A DNA stretch of 64,000 bases from Aliiroseovarius halocynthiae (GCF_007004645.1 NZ_ML660019.1:1074437-1138436); one strand, 5' to 3'; counted from the stretch's first letter, positions 37,100-46,376 are shown. The notes: generated from the letters alone by a model not told the origin. Numbers and translations: made by a program.

Positions 37100-37276
37100 A
37101 CAGCCCCTGTCCTTCTCAATACCAACGACGACTAGGCACACCTTTTGCGGCTTTGCAGCCGCCGAATACTCGCTTGAAACTATAGCAGGAAATTGCCAAT
37201 GGGAAGGGGGCGTGTGGTCGCGGGGTTGCCCGCGGCGGAAGACTGCGCAATCTGGCCATAATCAAAGGAGCACATA

Positions 37277-37969
37277 ATGCGCAAACTCTTATCCATACTT
37301 GCAATTTCCATCGCTGCGACGGGAATTGCGCATGCAGACACGGCGAATGTGTCGCAGTTGACAGTAAGCGGGCAGGGCGTGGCGCAGGTCGTCCCCGATA
37401 TGGCGCGGATCAGCCTAGGGGTAAGCGAGCGCTCGGACAATGCAGGGCAGGCGCTTGATGCGGTCTCTGTGTCGATCTCGGCCATGCTAACCAAGCTGAC
37501 CGAGGCTGGGGTTTCTGAGCGCGATGTTCAAAGCACGCAGGTAAACCTGTCCCCGCAATATGACTATAACCGCAAGAATGACGGCACACCCGTTCTGGCC
37601 GGGTTTGTTGCCAGCTCGACCCTGTCGGTCAAGCTGGATGATTTGTCAAAGCTTGGGGCGATCATGACCGCAGTGACGTCCGTTGGCGCGAATGAGATCC
37701 ACGGGTTGCAATTTGACGTGCAGGACCGCGCCGGGGCCGAAGACGCTGCGCGCGCATTGGCCGTCAAAGACGCGATGAGTCGCGCCAAAGTGCTGGCCGA
37801 GGCGGCCGACTTGAAACTTGGATCCGTCCTGATGATGCAGGAAGGCGGGGCATCGCCCGTGCGTCCTGTCATGATGGCGATGGAGCGTGCGTCGGCGGAT
37901 ATGCCAATTGCCGCGGGTGAAATGGGCATCAACTCTGGCGTTACAATGGTGTTTGAGCTGATTGAATAA
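37277..37969 (+). CDS. periplasmic SIMPL-domain (DUF541) protein
   Basis: A 230-residue exported protein. The signal peptide MRKLLSILAISIAATGIAHA precedes the SIMPL fold, recognised by LTVSGQGVAQVVPDMARISLGV near the N-terminus, VQSTQVNLSPQYDY, and the VKDAMSRAKVLAEAADLKLG helix. E. coli YggE of this family lowers oxidative stress; the mechanism is unknown. AAAGGAG is eight bases before ATG 37277. Divergent from the large chimeric gene. Confidence 0.9.
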   Translation: MRKLLSILAISIAATGIAHADTANVSQLTVSGQGVAQVVPDMARISLGVSERSDNAGQALDAVSVSISAMLTKLTEAGVSERDVQSTQVNLSPQYDYNRKNDGTPVLAGFVASSTLSVKLDDLSKLGAIMTAVTSVGANEIHGLQFDVQDRAGAEDAARALAVKDAMSRAKVLAEAADLKLGSVLMMQEGGASPVRPVMMAMERASADMPIAAGEMGINSGVTMVFELIE

Positions 37970-37994
37970 TATTCAGTAAGGTGCTGAGAATAAA

Positions 37995-38023
37995 AAGAAC
38001 CCCGTCAGATTGGCGGGGTTCTT
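37995..38023. terminator. bidirectional terminator
   Basis: AAGAACCCCG (37995-38004) pairs with CGGGGTTCTT (38014-38023). T-rich tracts follow on both strands (TCATTTG on plus, TTTATTC on minus). It serves the SIMPL gene and metY. Confidence 0.88.
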
Positions 38024-38041
38024 CATTTGAGATGGCGCGAC

Positions 38042-39334
38042 TTATGCAGTCGCAGCTGCCAGCGCCTGATCCAGATCGGCGATGATATCCGCAGGGTCTT
38101 CCGTCCCGATCGAGATGCGAACCACGTTGGGGGCAGCGCCTGCAGCGACCTGCTGTTCTTCGCTCAGCTGACGGTGCGTGGTTGATGCCGAGTGGATGAT
38201 CAGCGAGCGTGTGTCGCCAAGGTTGGCCACGTGGCTGAACAGCTTCAGGCTGTTGACCAGCTTCACGCAAGCCTCGTATCCGCCTTTCACACCCACGGTG
38301 AACAGGGCACCCGGCCCTTTCGGCGCAATCGCCTTGGCGCGGTCGTGATAGGGCGAGGACGGCAGGCCAGCATAGCTGACGCTTTCGATGCGATCATCGG
38401 CTTCCAGCCATTCAGCAACCTTCTGGGCATTCTCGACATGTTTCTGCATGCGCAGCGACAGGGTCTCGATCCCCATCAGCGTGTAGTGCGCGCCTTGCGG
38501 GTTCATGGTCATGCCCAGATCGCGCAGGCCGATGGCGATGCCGTGGAACGTATAGGCCATTGGGCCAAGGGCCGCACCGAAGGTCAGGCCGTGATAAGCC
38601 GGTTCCGGCTGGCTGAAGGATGGGAACTTGTCGGACGCCATCCAGTCAAACTTGCCCGAGTCGACCACACAGCCACCGGTCACGGTGCCGTTGCCGGTCA
38701 GGTATTTGGTGGTTGAGTGCACGACGATGGTCGCGCCCATTTCAATCGGGCGCACCAGATAGGGCGTCGCCGAGGTGTTGTCGACGATCAACGGAACGCC
38801 TGCCTTGTCAGCAATTGCGGCCATTGCCGGGATGTCGGTGGGCATACCAGCCGGGTTCGCGATGCTCTCGCAGAACACAGCGCGGGTGTTTTCGTCGATG
38901 GCGGCTTCTACAGCGGCCGGATCGTCGAAATCCACCAGTTTGGCTTCCCAGCCGAAGCGTTTGAAGGTCTGGGTGAACTGGGTGACGGTACCACCATACA
39001 GCTTGTTTGACGCCACGATGTTCAGGCCCGGGCCCATCAGCGGGAACAGCGCCATGATCTGGGCTGCGTGACCGGACGAGCAGCAGAACCCGCCTGCGCC
39101 GCCTTCAAGCGCCACGATGCGATTGGCGAGTGCACCAACGGTTGGGTTGGTCAGGCGCGAATAGATATAGCCGACCTCTTCCAGGTTAAACAAACGCGCC
39201 GCGTGGTCTGCGTCTTGAAAGACGTATGCGGTGGTCTGATAGATCGGAACCTGACGGGCGCCGGTGGCGGGATCAGGTTCGGTGCCTGCGTGGATTTGCA
39301 GTGTGTCAAAGCCCTGTGGGCGCGCGTCGGACAT
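38042..39334 (-). CDS. metY: O-acetylhomoserine sulfhydrylase
   Basis: A 430-residue PLP enzyme of the Cys/Met metabolism family that makes homocysteine from O-acetylhomoserine and sulfide. FDTLQIHAGTEPDPATGARQVPIYQTTAYVF is the classic N-terminus; the PLP lysine is in VVHSTTKYLTGNGTVTGG (about residue 205). The length and indel pattern fit MetY, not the shorter MetB/MetZ. GGGAGAG precedes ATG 39334. It offers a direct assimilation route for sulfide, relevant beside a sulfide-oxidising gene set. The 180-base upstream gap showed no riboswitch I could recognise. Confidence 0.93.
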   Translation of the reverse strand: MSDARPQGFDTLQIHAGTEPDPATGARQVPIYQTTAYVFQDADHAARLFNLEEVGYIYSRLTNPTVGALANRIVALEGGAGGFCCSSGHAAQIMALFPLMGPGLNIVASNKLYGGTVTQFTQTFKRFGWEAKLVDFDDPAAVEAAIDENTRAVFCESIANPAGMPTDIPAMAAIADKAGVPLIVDNTSATPYLVRPIEMGATIVVHSTTKYLTGNGTVTGGCVVDSGKFDWMASDKFPSFSQPEPAYHGLTFGAALGPMAYTFHGIAIGLRDLGMTMNPQGAHYTLMGIETLSLRMQKHVENAQKVAEWLEADDRIESVSYAGLPSSPYHDRAKAIAPKGPGALFTVGVKGGYEACVKLVNSLKLFSHVANLGDTRSLIIHSASTTHRQLSEEQQVAAGAAPNVVRISIGTEDPADIIADLDQALAAATA

Positions 39335-39514
39335 GGTTCTCTCCCTCATTCTTGGTCGCGGAAAGGCTAGGGGAAAGGGGGGCAAGCTTCAACGCCTCAG
39401 CGGTGCTTACTCCGCGAATTTTTGCGCTTTAGACGGCTTGTCGCGTTTTCCATGTGGGCTGGTCCTTCGTTCTGGATTTGCTAAGTTAGGCGGGAAATCA
39501 TTCCGGAGGTCCCT

Positions 39515-39928
39515 ATGTTGACGCCCTTTCACCTTGCCATCAATGTGACCGATCTTGACGAAACCCGCGCGTTCTATGGCGATCTTCTGGGTTGCACCGA
39601 GGGACGCGCGACCGCCACATGGGTCGATTTCAACTTCTTTGGTCATCAACTCAGTTTCCATCTGGGGGAACCATTTGTGACGGCGAACACCGGAAAAGTC
39701 GGCGCGCATATGGTCGCAATGCCGCATTTCGGCGTGGTGCTGACCTATGACGATTGGCGCGCTTTGGCAGACCGGTTAGAGGCCGCGGGCATCGACTGGG
39801 TCATCGCCCCAACCGGACGGTTTATTGGCGAGCCCGGCGAGCAATGGACCATGTTCTTTCGCGATCCGTCAGGCAATCCGATTGAGGTGAAGGGGTTCAA
39901 AGATTTAGAGGGTGTTTTTGTGGGGTAA
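39515..39928 (+). CDS. VOC (glyoxalase/dioxygenase fold) protein
   Basis: A 137-residue protein with two VOC beta-alpha-beta modules: FHLAINVTDLDETRAFYGDLLGC at the N-terminus with the metal-ligand His, FGVVLTYDDWRALADRLEAAG in the middle, and MFFRDPSGNPIEVKGF with the last metal-ligand Glu. The substrate is unknown. CGGAGGT lies before ATG 39515. Divergent from metY. Confidence 0.9.
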   Translation: MLTPFHLAINVTDLDETRAFYGDLLGCTEGRATATWVDFNFFGHQLSFHLGEPFVTANTGKVGAHMVAMPHFGVVLTYDDWRALADRLEAAGIDWVIAPTGRFIGEPGEQWTMFFRDPSGNPIEVKGFKDLEGVFVG

Positions 39929-40020
39929 CGGAGACAGCCTAGCCGGGATCACGGACAAAACTGCCTCCGGTCTCGATCATTCGAAAGACCGAATTCGCAA
40001 AGGAACTGCCTGACGATCCG

Positions 40021-40452
40021 TCATACTAGATCGATTTGCAGATGGGGTTTGCCATCGCTTGTGACCTCTTTGGAATAGCCCTTTGGCCCAACGATGCCAC
40101 GGACGCGCTTGCGAAAGTTCGAAAAGCTGTCGGACGTGACCACATCTACTTCCTCTTCGAGCTGCAATCCCAGTTTGAACCACCCAGGCGTAAGAGCCGA
40201 CACCGAAATTATGTGGGCAGAGAATGGTTGTGACAGGTAGGTGCCGGTTACACGATCACCGACTGCCCACCCATGCTTCTGGCTGCTCTCGATGGCAGCC
40301 AGCATTGTGTTCCAGTCTCGGAACCCATGCTGATGGGCGACAAGTTCCAAGGACCGCGCATGGCCAACCTCAGTCCCATCCGCGAGCATCTTCGTCCGCA
40401 GACGTTTGGCTTGGTCCTTGGCGTGCATTACTGAAGGCAATTGTGTGTTCAT
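40021..40452 (-). CDS. glyoxalase-superfamily-like protein (Glyoxalase_8-type N-terminus)
   Basis: A 143-residue protein. Residues 10-55 (AKDQAKRLRTKMLADGTEVGHARSLELVAHQHGFRDWNTM) match the short helical domain annotated in databases as glyoxalase superfamily protein (PF20066 type, from memory). The C-terminal 85 residues are a beta-rich module (GDRVTGTYLSQPFSAHIISV) that binds an unknown partner. The start ATG 40452 overlaps the MATE stop (ATGA), so it is translationally coupled to that pump. Confidence 0.7.
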   Translation of the reverse strand: MNTQLPSVMHAKDQAKRLRTKMLADGTEVGHARSLELVAHQHGFRDWNTMLAAIESSQKHGWAVGDRVTGTYLSQPFSAHIISVSALTPGWFKLGLQLEEEVDVVTSDSFSNFRKRVRGIVGPKGYSKEVTSDGKPHLQIDLV

Positions 40453-41840
40453 TGCACTGCTCCTTCTTCCGTGTGGAAAATTCCCCATTTTAGCTTCGAG
40501 CCCTTCGATGCATACCAAAGCACAATTGCCGTCAAAGCCAGCATCAACACCTCGGCGACTGGGCCCGCATACCAGATGCCAGCTTCACCAAACCAAACAG
40601 GTAACAAAAAGGTAAGCGGGATCGCGAAAGCATAGGGTTTTGTCAGTCCCAAAAACGCAGCTTTGCCCGCGGATCCAATGGCCTGAAAATAGGTCGCTAT
40701 CATCATCAGTGGGCCGATCAGAAAAAACACGCAAGTCATGATCGGTAAGATCCGAGCGACCTCTGCAATGACGGCGGCGTCATCAACAAATGCGCTGGCA
40801 ATACGGCTGGGAGTACTCATCACGACAACCTCGATCACGCAACAATATACCAAGGACACCCAAAGCGCGGTGCGCAGGCTTGTATCTGATCGCTTCCACA
40901 GACCTGCACCGTAATTGTTCCCGGTGATCGTTTGCATTGCAAACGACAACCCAAGCAGAGGCAGGAATGCAAAGGTAATGACACGGGTGATGATGCCATA
41001 TGCCGTAACTGTGTCTGCGTAACCCGGTCGCCCAACCCATTGCAGCGCCGTGATAATTGCCGCGGATCCAAGCGCCAACCCAATGAAACTCAGGCTTTGT
41101 GGCGCGCCCAATGCAAGTATTCGCCCCCATTTCGCGTACAGAGAGTGCGATAGCAACGTGGCCGGACGCAATGTCGTGTCCCCAAAGAAGCGGAAGGACA
41201 CAATGATCGCAAATGCAAGCGCCTGGGCTGCCGCTGTGCCGTAGGCCGAGCCAGCCACCCCCATGTCCAATAGTACGATCAAAACGAAATTGAACCCGAT
41301 GTTTGAGATCGACACCAGAAGGCTCATCGCCGCCATGAAACCAACACGTCCTTCGTTGCGCAGTGCGTCAGAATTGACTGAAAGCACAAATAAGAGGGGC
41401 GAGAAGAGAACCGTAATGGACAGATAGACCAACCCCATCTGCGCCAATGCTTCTACTCCCCCGGCAGCAAGCAACGCGACGGACTGCCCAGAGAGGAAGA
41501 ACAACAGGATCAAGCAAAAGCCCAACCCGACAGCAAGCCCATGCGCGCCTGCAAAGGTCGCGCGCGCTTGGTCTGTGTCACCTGCACCAAGTGAGCGTGC
41601 CAAAATGCTCGACATACCGTTTGCCACCAACGTGGAAAGTGCCACGATCAGCATATAGATTGGGAACATCAACGTTACAGCCGCCAGCGCATCCGGGCCG
41701 ACATAAATGCCAAGAAACAGGGCATCTGCGACGGACAGTAATCCGTTCATACTCATTACGAAAATGATAGGCAAAGCGGTCTTAAGATAGATGGCGCCAA
41801 GCGGTCCATCGGTGAATGTGTTCGAAGGGGTATCTGTCAT
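40449..41840 (-). CDS. MATE family efflux transporter
   Basis: A 463-residue Na+- or H+-coupled drug/metabolite exporter with 12 hydrophobic helices in two related halves. Each half starts with the family pattern (GPLGAIYLKTALPIIFVMSMNG at 12-33; ILALGAPQSLSFIGLALGS in the middle), and FLGIYVGPDALAAVTLMFP is typical. ATG 41840 is chosen for its family-like start; the frame is open far upstream without a ribosome site. Coupled to the gene at 40021. Confidence 0.93.
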   Translation of the reverse strand: MTDTPSNTFTDGPLGAIYLKTALPIIFVMSMNGLLSVADALFLGIYVGPDALAAVTLMFPIYMLIVALSTLVANGMSSILARSLGAGDTDQARATFAGAHGLAVGLGFCLILLFFLSGQSVALLAAGGVEALAQMGLVYLSITVLFSPLLFVLSVNSDALRNEGRVGFMAAMSLLVSISNIGFNFVLIVLLDMGVAGSAYGTAAAQALAFAIIVSFRFFGDTTLRPATLLSHSLYAKWGRILALGAPQSLSFIGLALGSAAIITALQWVGRPGYADTVTAYGIITRVITFAFLPLLGLSFAMQTITGNNYGAGLWKRSDTSLRTALWVSLVYCCVIEVVVMSTPSRIASAFVDDAAVIAEVARILPIMTCVFFLIGPLMMIATYFQAIGSAGKAAFLGLTKPYAFAIPLTFLLPVWFGEAGIWYAGPVAEVLMLALTAIVLWYASKGSKLKWGIFHTEEGAVQ

Positions 41841-42148
41841 ATCCCATTTCTCTCTAGCCAAATCGCGCAGTATGAGATGGGGCCCGCATTGCCATCCGCG
41901 CGATATGCGGAAAGAGGAAGATCGAGATATCGATGTGTAGAACTTAACCAAGACAGATGTCAGCGGAAGGCAGGCGTCCACAGCCTACGAAATTCGTAGT
42001 CGGGATGTCTTCCGCCGTCAAGTGTCTGGAACAACGAACTCAGATTGCTGTGGCTGCCGTTCGTTGCAACGCGGAAGAGGGGGGCGGTCTGACCTCGAAC
42101 TTGATCCTCATGTATGCTTTGCCGATCTCTTGGCCGTCGACCCGCCCC
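41841..42148. other. 308-base gap upstream of the MATE gene; palindrome inside
   Basis: No gene recognised. It contains CTACGAA-A-TTCGTAG (41985-41999), a perfect 7-base inverted repeat around one base, itself flanked by a longer imperfect repeat, GCGGAAGGCA (about 41963) against TGTCTTCCGC (about 42007). Likely the promoter/operator region of the MATE operon, or a remnant of lost DNA. Confidence 0.4.
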
Positions 42149-43183
42149 TCACCGCATCCAAAACCCTTCGCGCTTAATGGTGTTGCGGATGGTTTGTTCT
42201 TTTTTGGGCAGGTTGCCCTGGTCAAACAAGGCCCGCACTTTCTGACCGCGCCCCTGAAAGATCATCCGTTTCATCGGATCGTATTCCTTCAGGACTTTCT
42301 TGATCTTGTTGGGTGCGGTGGCCGCCTCGATCACGTCGATCACCCGGTCGCTTTCGCGGGCATAGGCCAAGGGCAGGATGCGCCAGTGACAGCTGACATC
42401 GCCGTCCAGACCGTCCAGTTCCGGTCCAGGGCGACCTCCGCCAAAGCTTGAGACCACCAAGGGCAAGGCAATTTGATCTAGCCACGGGTAGAGCGTCTGG
42501 CAGACCAGTTCGTCGGGGCCGTCATGGTGGATCGCGATGGCGTAGTCTTTGAAGCGGCGACCAAACTCGCGCGGGCAGGGGCCAAAGAACCAACCGGCGT
42601 TGAAATACATATAGCGCTGCCAGTATTCGTCGGGATGGCTTTTATCCAGCGAAGCTTCGAAATCCAGTTCGAACTTGTCGTAAAGCGATTTCCAAATCTG
42701 GGAATATCCCGGACCATAAAGTTCGATCGTGGGCCATGTGTTTTCACGCTTCATCGAGGCCGATGGGCGATCATAGGGGATCGGCAAATCGGACAGTTTT
42801 CCGGTGATGACCGTGTCCGTGTCAAAGAACAGAAATGGCTCGCCCTCGGGCAAAGCCAGGAGCGCTTCGATCTTGTTACCGTGGGGATAATGACGGCCGA
42901 ATTGCTGACATTCGAAAGGGGCGATTTCGGCCCCCAGCATTTCCAACGTTTCGCGTATATGCGGTTTCAGGCGGGGGTCTTCCAGCCACAGGTCTCCGGG
43001 CTGGGGTTCGGCCACCAGCAGGCGGCCCTGAAACTCGGGGTCACTGTGGCGCAGACTGGCGGCAAACAGGATCGCCTCATAGCCAAGTCGCCCGTCCTGC
43101 GCGACGATGACAATATTGGGCGCGTGTGTGGTGCTCGGTGCCGCCATGCCATTGGATTTGCCTGATTTCGTCGTTTTCGCCAT
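42149..43183 (-). CDS. GT-A-like protein with DxD motif, function unknown
   Basis: A 344-residue protein from ATG 43183. A Rossmann-like start (NIVIVAQDGRLGYEAILFAASLRH), GNKIEALLALPEGEPFLFFDTDTVITG with a DTD metal site near residue 120, and YMYFNAGWFFGPCPREFGRRF suggest a nucleotide-sugar transferase fold of GT-A type. The acceptor and sugar are unknown. It is a lone gene, with the small secreted protein divergent from it. Confidence 0.65.
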   Translation of the reverse strand: MAKTTKSGKSNGMAAPSTTHAPNIVIVAQDGRLGYEAILFAASLRHSDPEFQGRLLVAEPQPGDLWLEDPRLKPHIRETLEMLGAEIAPFECQQFGRHYPHGNKIEALLALPEGEPFLFFDTDTVITGKLSDLPIPYDRPSASMKRENTWPTIELYGPGYSQIWKSLYDKFELDFEASLDKSHPDEYWQRYMYFNAGWFFGPCPREFGRRFKDYAIAIHHDGPDELVCQTLYPWLDQIALPLVVSSFGGGRPGPELDGLDGDVSCHWRILPLAYARESDRVIDVIEAATAPNKIKKVLKEYDPMKRMIFQGRGQKVRALFDQGNLPKKEQTIRNTIKREGFWMR

Positions 43184-43296
43184 CACTGCTTTGCCCGCGC
43201 TGTCATTTCAGGCAGTATAGTCAGTAAAGGGCCGAGTCTGAAAGGCGTGATCACGGCATCGGACAAGAATATGGGCCGCCCCTGAAGGAGGATCTT

Positions 43297-43710
43297 ATGC
43301 ATAAAGTCATCGTATTGGCTGGGGTGTTGGTCACAACTGCGCTTCCAGCATCCGCGCAAAATTTCACAACGGCGGCTGAGGTGCGTCCAATCCTGAACGC
43401 CACGCAAGGCAATTGGGTGGCCGTTCGGGAATATGATGGGCAGGACTTGCTGTACTTTACGCATCTTTTGGCGTGGCGCTGCGGATTGGACGCCATTCAT
43501 TTCAGTGTGAATGGCGGGGTCGAACAGAAGTTTGACGCCGAGCCTTGCTATGAGGGCGAAGCCACGCCCAATGCGCTGAAGGTCACAGATATGCTGCCCT
43601 ACCAGCGGTTCGATCTTCAGTCGGTCGACACCGTAGATGTCCGCATCGTTTACGATGACGGAGAGGAATCAGCCGCAGGTTTCAACCGCGGGCAGATTCA
43701 AATCCAGTAG
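43297..43710 (+). CDS. small secreted protein of unknown function
   Basis: A 137-residue protein. The signal peptide MHKVIVLAGVLVTTALPASA is cut before QNFTTAAEVRPILNATQ. The mature part has two Cys (LAWRCGLD and AEPCYEGE) that could form a disulfide, and a beta-rich pattern (VREYDGQDLLYFTHLLAW). GGAGGATC precedes ATG 43297. No family recognised; it converges on the flavin reductase. Confidence 0.78.
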   Translation: MHKVIVLAGVLVTTALPASAQNFTTAAEVRPILNATQGNWVAVREYDGQDLLYFTHLLAWRCGLDAIHFSVNGGVEQKFDAEPCYEGEATPNALKVTDMLPYQRFDLQSVDTVDVRIVYDDGEESAAGFNRGQIQIQ

Positions 43711-43726
43711 GGACTGACGTGTTGCG

Positions 43727-44221
43727 CTAGCTGGTCTGCGTGAACCGCCCGAAATGTCCGGCTTGAAATGCCAGCGGAGCGCCCGGCTCCAGCGTTACCC
43801 GCAGGACCTCTCCGACCAGGATCGAGTGATCTCCTCCGGGGTGGACTGTATGTGTTGCGCAATCGAAACGCGCCAAGCAGTCTTCGAAAACCGGGACATC
43901 ATGGGCGCCATGGATCAGATCGACGGGCGAAAAATCCGCACCATTGGTGGCGAAATGGCGGGCCAGATCGGTCTGGCCTTCCTTCAGGACATGAATTGCG
44001 AAATGCGAAGCTTTGACGAAGGCGTCATGGCGTTCGGACACATGCGCGGGGCACCACAGGATCAGCGGTGGATCCAGCGAGACCGATGTGAAGCTGTTCA
44101 CCGTCATGGCAATCGGACCTGTGTCTGACGCAGCAGTCACCACGGTCACGCCGGTTGCGAACTGCCCCAAAGCTTGACGGAATGCGCCCGCGTGGTCGGG
44201 GCTTGGTGTGAAGCTGCTCAT
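43727..44221 (-). CDS. flavin reductase family protein (DIM6/NTAB)
   Basis: A 164-residue FMN-binding reductase domain. RQALGQFATGVTVVTAA, then GPIAMTVNSFTSVSLDPPLILWC is the flavin-binding core, and HVSERHDAFVKASHFAIHVL follows. Members supply reduced flavin to two-component monooxygenases. No monooxygenase is adjacent. It lies 136 bases downstream of soxT in the same direction and may be outside the sox regulon. Confidence 0.9.
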   Translation of the reverse strand: MSSFTPSPDHAGAFRQALGQFATGVTVVTAASDTGPIAMTVNSFTSVSLDPPLILWCPAHVSERHDAFVKASHFAIHVLKEGQTDLARHFATNGADFSPVDLIHGAHDVPVFEDCLARFDCATHTVHPGGDHSILVGEVLRVTLEPGAPLAFQAGHFGRFTQTS

Positions 44222-44357
44222 CGGCAATCCGTCCTGTGTTCGCGCAGTCAGAACAAGGTGCGCCAAAGAGGGAGGCGACCAAAGGTTTCGGCGCGGACAC
44301 TAGCCCGAGCGATCAGGTGAGGAAAGGGCGAAAAGCGACCAAAATGAACTGGAAATG

Positions 44358-45416
44358 TCATTCCGCCACGGCAAAGCCATGGATCAGTTGCCGCAGGCCC
44401 AGTGCGGCCCCTGCGATGATCGCCATGAAGGTCACCGGGGCGCCATAATAAAGGATCGAGAATGCTGACAACCCTTGCCCGATTGAGCAGCCAAAGCCGA
44501 TGACAGCCCCAAAACCCATAATGACCGCACCACCGATTTGGCGTTTCAGCTCGCGCGGGTCTTCGCAGGCTTCCCACCGAAAATGCCCTTTGAACAAGCT
44601 GCCGATAAATGCGCCAGCCAGAACGCCAACCACAGACCCGACGCCGAAGTTCAGATTATTGCCAGACGATGTCATAAGATAGATCATCATGTCGCCCAAT
44701 GGCGCGGAATAGGTGTGGCTTTCCACAGGGATGGCCGAGAACCCGTTGGCCAGCACCCACGCGGTGCCACCCCAGCCAATAACGACGGCAACGCCCGCTG
44801 CACTGGCCCAAAGAAGCTCGGTCTGTGCATTGCGCAGTTCCCTGTTGGCCAGCATGGCCGCAAGCAAAATCAACCCCAGACCTATCCCGACATGGGCCGC
44901 GGTCAGGCCCGTCAAATGCTCAAGCGTAGTGGAAATTGAGGGCAGGGCGGATGGATTTGCCGGTGCTTCGGGAAACAGCGCGATGCGCAGCCCCGCCAGC
45001 GGCCCCGAGATCATGACATAGGCGGACAGGCCCATCACTAGTACAATCACAAACGACCGCAGGTCTCCGCCACCCAGTCGCGCCAATGCGCCGAACCCAC
45101 AATTTCCGGACAGCGCCATACCATACCCGAACAGCAGGCCGCCGATGATCGAGGCGAGCGGGTTCCAGCCCAAACGCAGGTAAATCGCCTCGGATGCGGG
45201 CAGGTGTCCAATGGCCATCAAGGCATGGCTGCCGATCATCGCCACACCGATTGCGACGCCCCACATGCGCATCCGCAGACCGGACCCTGCATAAAGCGCG
45301 TCTTCGATGGCACCCAACGTGCAAAACCGCCCCAACCGTGCCGCCAGCCCCAGCAATACACCACCAATCAGCCCAACAAGGGCGGCAAGTGTGGCGTCGC
45401 TAATCCAGTCGTACAT
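44358..45416 (-). CDS. soxT: YeeE/YedE-type membrane protein of the sox locus
   Basis: A 352-residue membrane protein with about nine helices. Conserved Cys are in RFCTLGAIEDALYAGS (about residue 32), SGNCGFGALARLGGGD (about 103) and GFGCSIGQGLSAFS (about 322), the pattern of thiosulfate/sulfur-compound carriers such as YeeE. In Paracoccus, soxT of this family sits beside soxR, as here (51 bases). Likely moves a reduced sulfur compound across the inner membrane; the exact substrate is unproven. Confidence 0.85.
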   Translation of the reverse strand: MYDWISDATLAALVGLIGGVLLGLAARLGRFCTLGAIEDALYAGSGLRMRMWGVAIGVAMIGSHALMAIGHLPASEAIYLRLGWNPLASIIGGLLFGYGMALSGNCGFGALARLGGGDLRSFVIVLVMGLSAYVMISGPLAGLRIALFPEAPANPSALPSISTTLEHLTGLTAAHVGIGLGLILLAAMLANRELRNAQTELLWASAAGVAVVIGWGGTAWVLANGFSAIPVESHTYSAPLGDMMIYLMTSSGNNLNFGVGSVVGVLAGAFIGSLFKGHFRWEACEDPRELKRQIGGAVIMGFGAVIGFGCSIGQGLSAFSILYYGAPVTFMAIIAGAALGLRQLIHGFAVAE

Positions 45417-45467
45417 GGAACCTCACAATTCCAAAGGGCGTTGGACGGGCTTGTGACCAAGGGGCCG

Positions 45468-45836
45468 TTATTCGGCCGCTTTAGGCTCTTCCGAAGCCGG
45501 CGTGTCGATCGAACAGAACAGTTCGTAAATCACTTCCAAGATCCGACGCGGTCGGTCATCGGTCAGCGAATAATAGATGGTCTTGCCGTCGCGGCGCGGT
45601 GTCACAAGACCTTCAAGGCGCAGACGCGCCAGCTGTTGCGAGACTGCCGCCTGTCGGGCGTGCAGAAGCTTTTCCAGTTCGGTCACAGATTTTTCGCCGG
45701 TGACCAAATGGCACAGGATCATCAATCGCCCTTCGTGGCTGATCGCCTTCAAAAGGGTCGAGGCATCGCAGGCGCTGGTCATCATCTTGTCCAGCTCGTC
45801 GCGCGACATGTCTTCTTTTATGACGGGCAGTGCCAT
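45468..45836 (-). CDS. soxR: ArsR-family repressor of sox genes, persulfide-sensor type
   Basis: A 122-residue winged-helix repressor. The recognition helix is RQAAVSQQLARLRLEGLV, with the wing RRDGKTIYYSLTD. Cys 42 (LMILCHLV) and Cys 108 (YELFCSI) lie at the positions of the two cysteines that form a polysulfide bridge in SqrR/BigR/SoxR sensors; a third, Cys 23, is extra. By family, the protein leaves DNA when persulfides accumulate. The motif ATTC-N8-GAAT, recalled as this family's site, appears three times in the sox region (47278, 56000, 56652). Confidence 0.92.
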   Translation of the reverse strand: MALPVIKEDMSRDELDKMMTSACDASTLLKAISHEGRLMILCHLVTGEKSVTELEKLLHARQAAVSQQLARLRLEGLVTPRRDGKTIYYSLTDDRPRRILEVIYELFCSIDTPASEEPKAAE

Positions 45837-45974
45837 TCCGACAGGTCCTTATGCTCCGTTTCCGTTACCGGCCTGTCTTAATAGGCAGGTTATAAATTTG
45901 CAATCATCCTTGCAGTCAGATGACTAAGTCGTGTTCTTGCTGCAACCCTTAAAACAAGGGCTTCGGGCGTGGTT

Positions 45975-46376
45975 TCAGCTTCCTTGGTCCAAGGATGGCG
46001 CGACGTAATCTGTGTGCTCGATCAGCATCTGTTCGAGCAGCCCCCAGAAAAAGTCCTCGCCGGGATAGCCCTGAAGCCGGGCAATTTCCTTGCCGTCATC
46101 AACCAGCAGAAAGGTCGGAGTGAAGACAACGGGCGTGGTAGGCATCACGCCCAAAACCTCGGGGCCGTCTTTGCGTTTCAGGTCGCTCAGTTCCACTTTG
46201 CGCAACGGCGCATATTTGCCTTCCGAGGTCTTTGGATAGATCTCGCCCAGTTCGTTTTCCCATTTCGCGCACCACGCGCAGCCGGGTTCCTCGACCATAA
46301 TCAGCTCGGCCGCCTGTGCCGTAAAACCAATTCCAATCAAGGCGGTGGTCAGAAAACTTAATGTATACTTCCGCAT
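45975..46376 (-). CDS. soxS: periplasmic thioredoxin-like protein SoxS
   Basis: A 133-residue exported thiol-disulfide protein. The signal peptide MRKYTLSFLTTALIGIGFTAQA leads to MVEEPGCAWCAKWENEL with the active CAWC pair. In Paracoccus, SoxS keeps SoxYZ active by reduction and is fed by SoxV. It is divergent from soxV, with 85 bases between starts. The gap to soxR (138 bases) holds TGCAA-N6-TTGCA near 45898. Confidence 0.88.
   Translation of the reverse strand: MRKYTLSFLTTALIGIGFTAQAAELIMVEEPGCAWCAKWENELGEIYPKTSEGKYAPLRKVELSDLKRKDGPEVLGVMPTTPVVFTPTFLLVDDGKEIARLQGYPGEDFFWGLLEQMLIEHTDYVAPSLDQGS

Noticed and set aside
39335-39514. SAM-II or other methionine riboswitch upstream of metY
   Set aside because: I compared the leader with the SAM-II core sequences I know and found only a short TCTAAAG-like stretch, without the pseudoknot partners. 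A covariance-model search would decide.
41841-42148. Insertion sequence remnant upstream of the MATE gene
   Set aside because: Inverted repeats are present, but no transposase fragment or target duplication could be identified.
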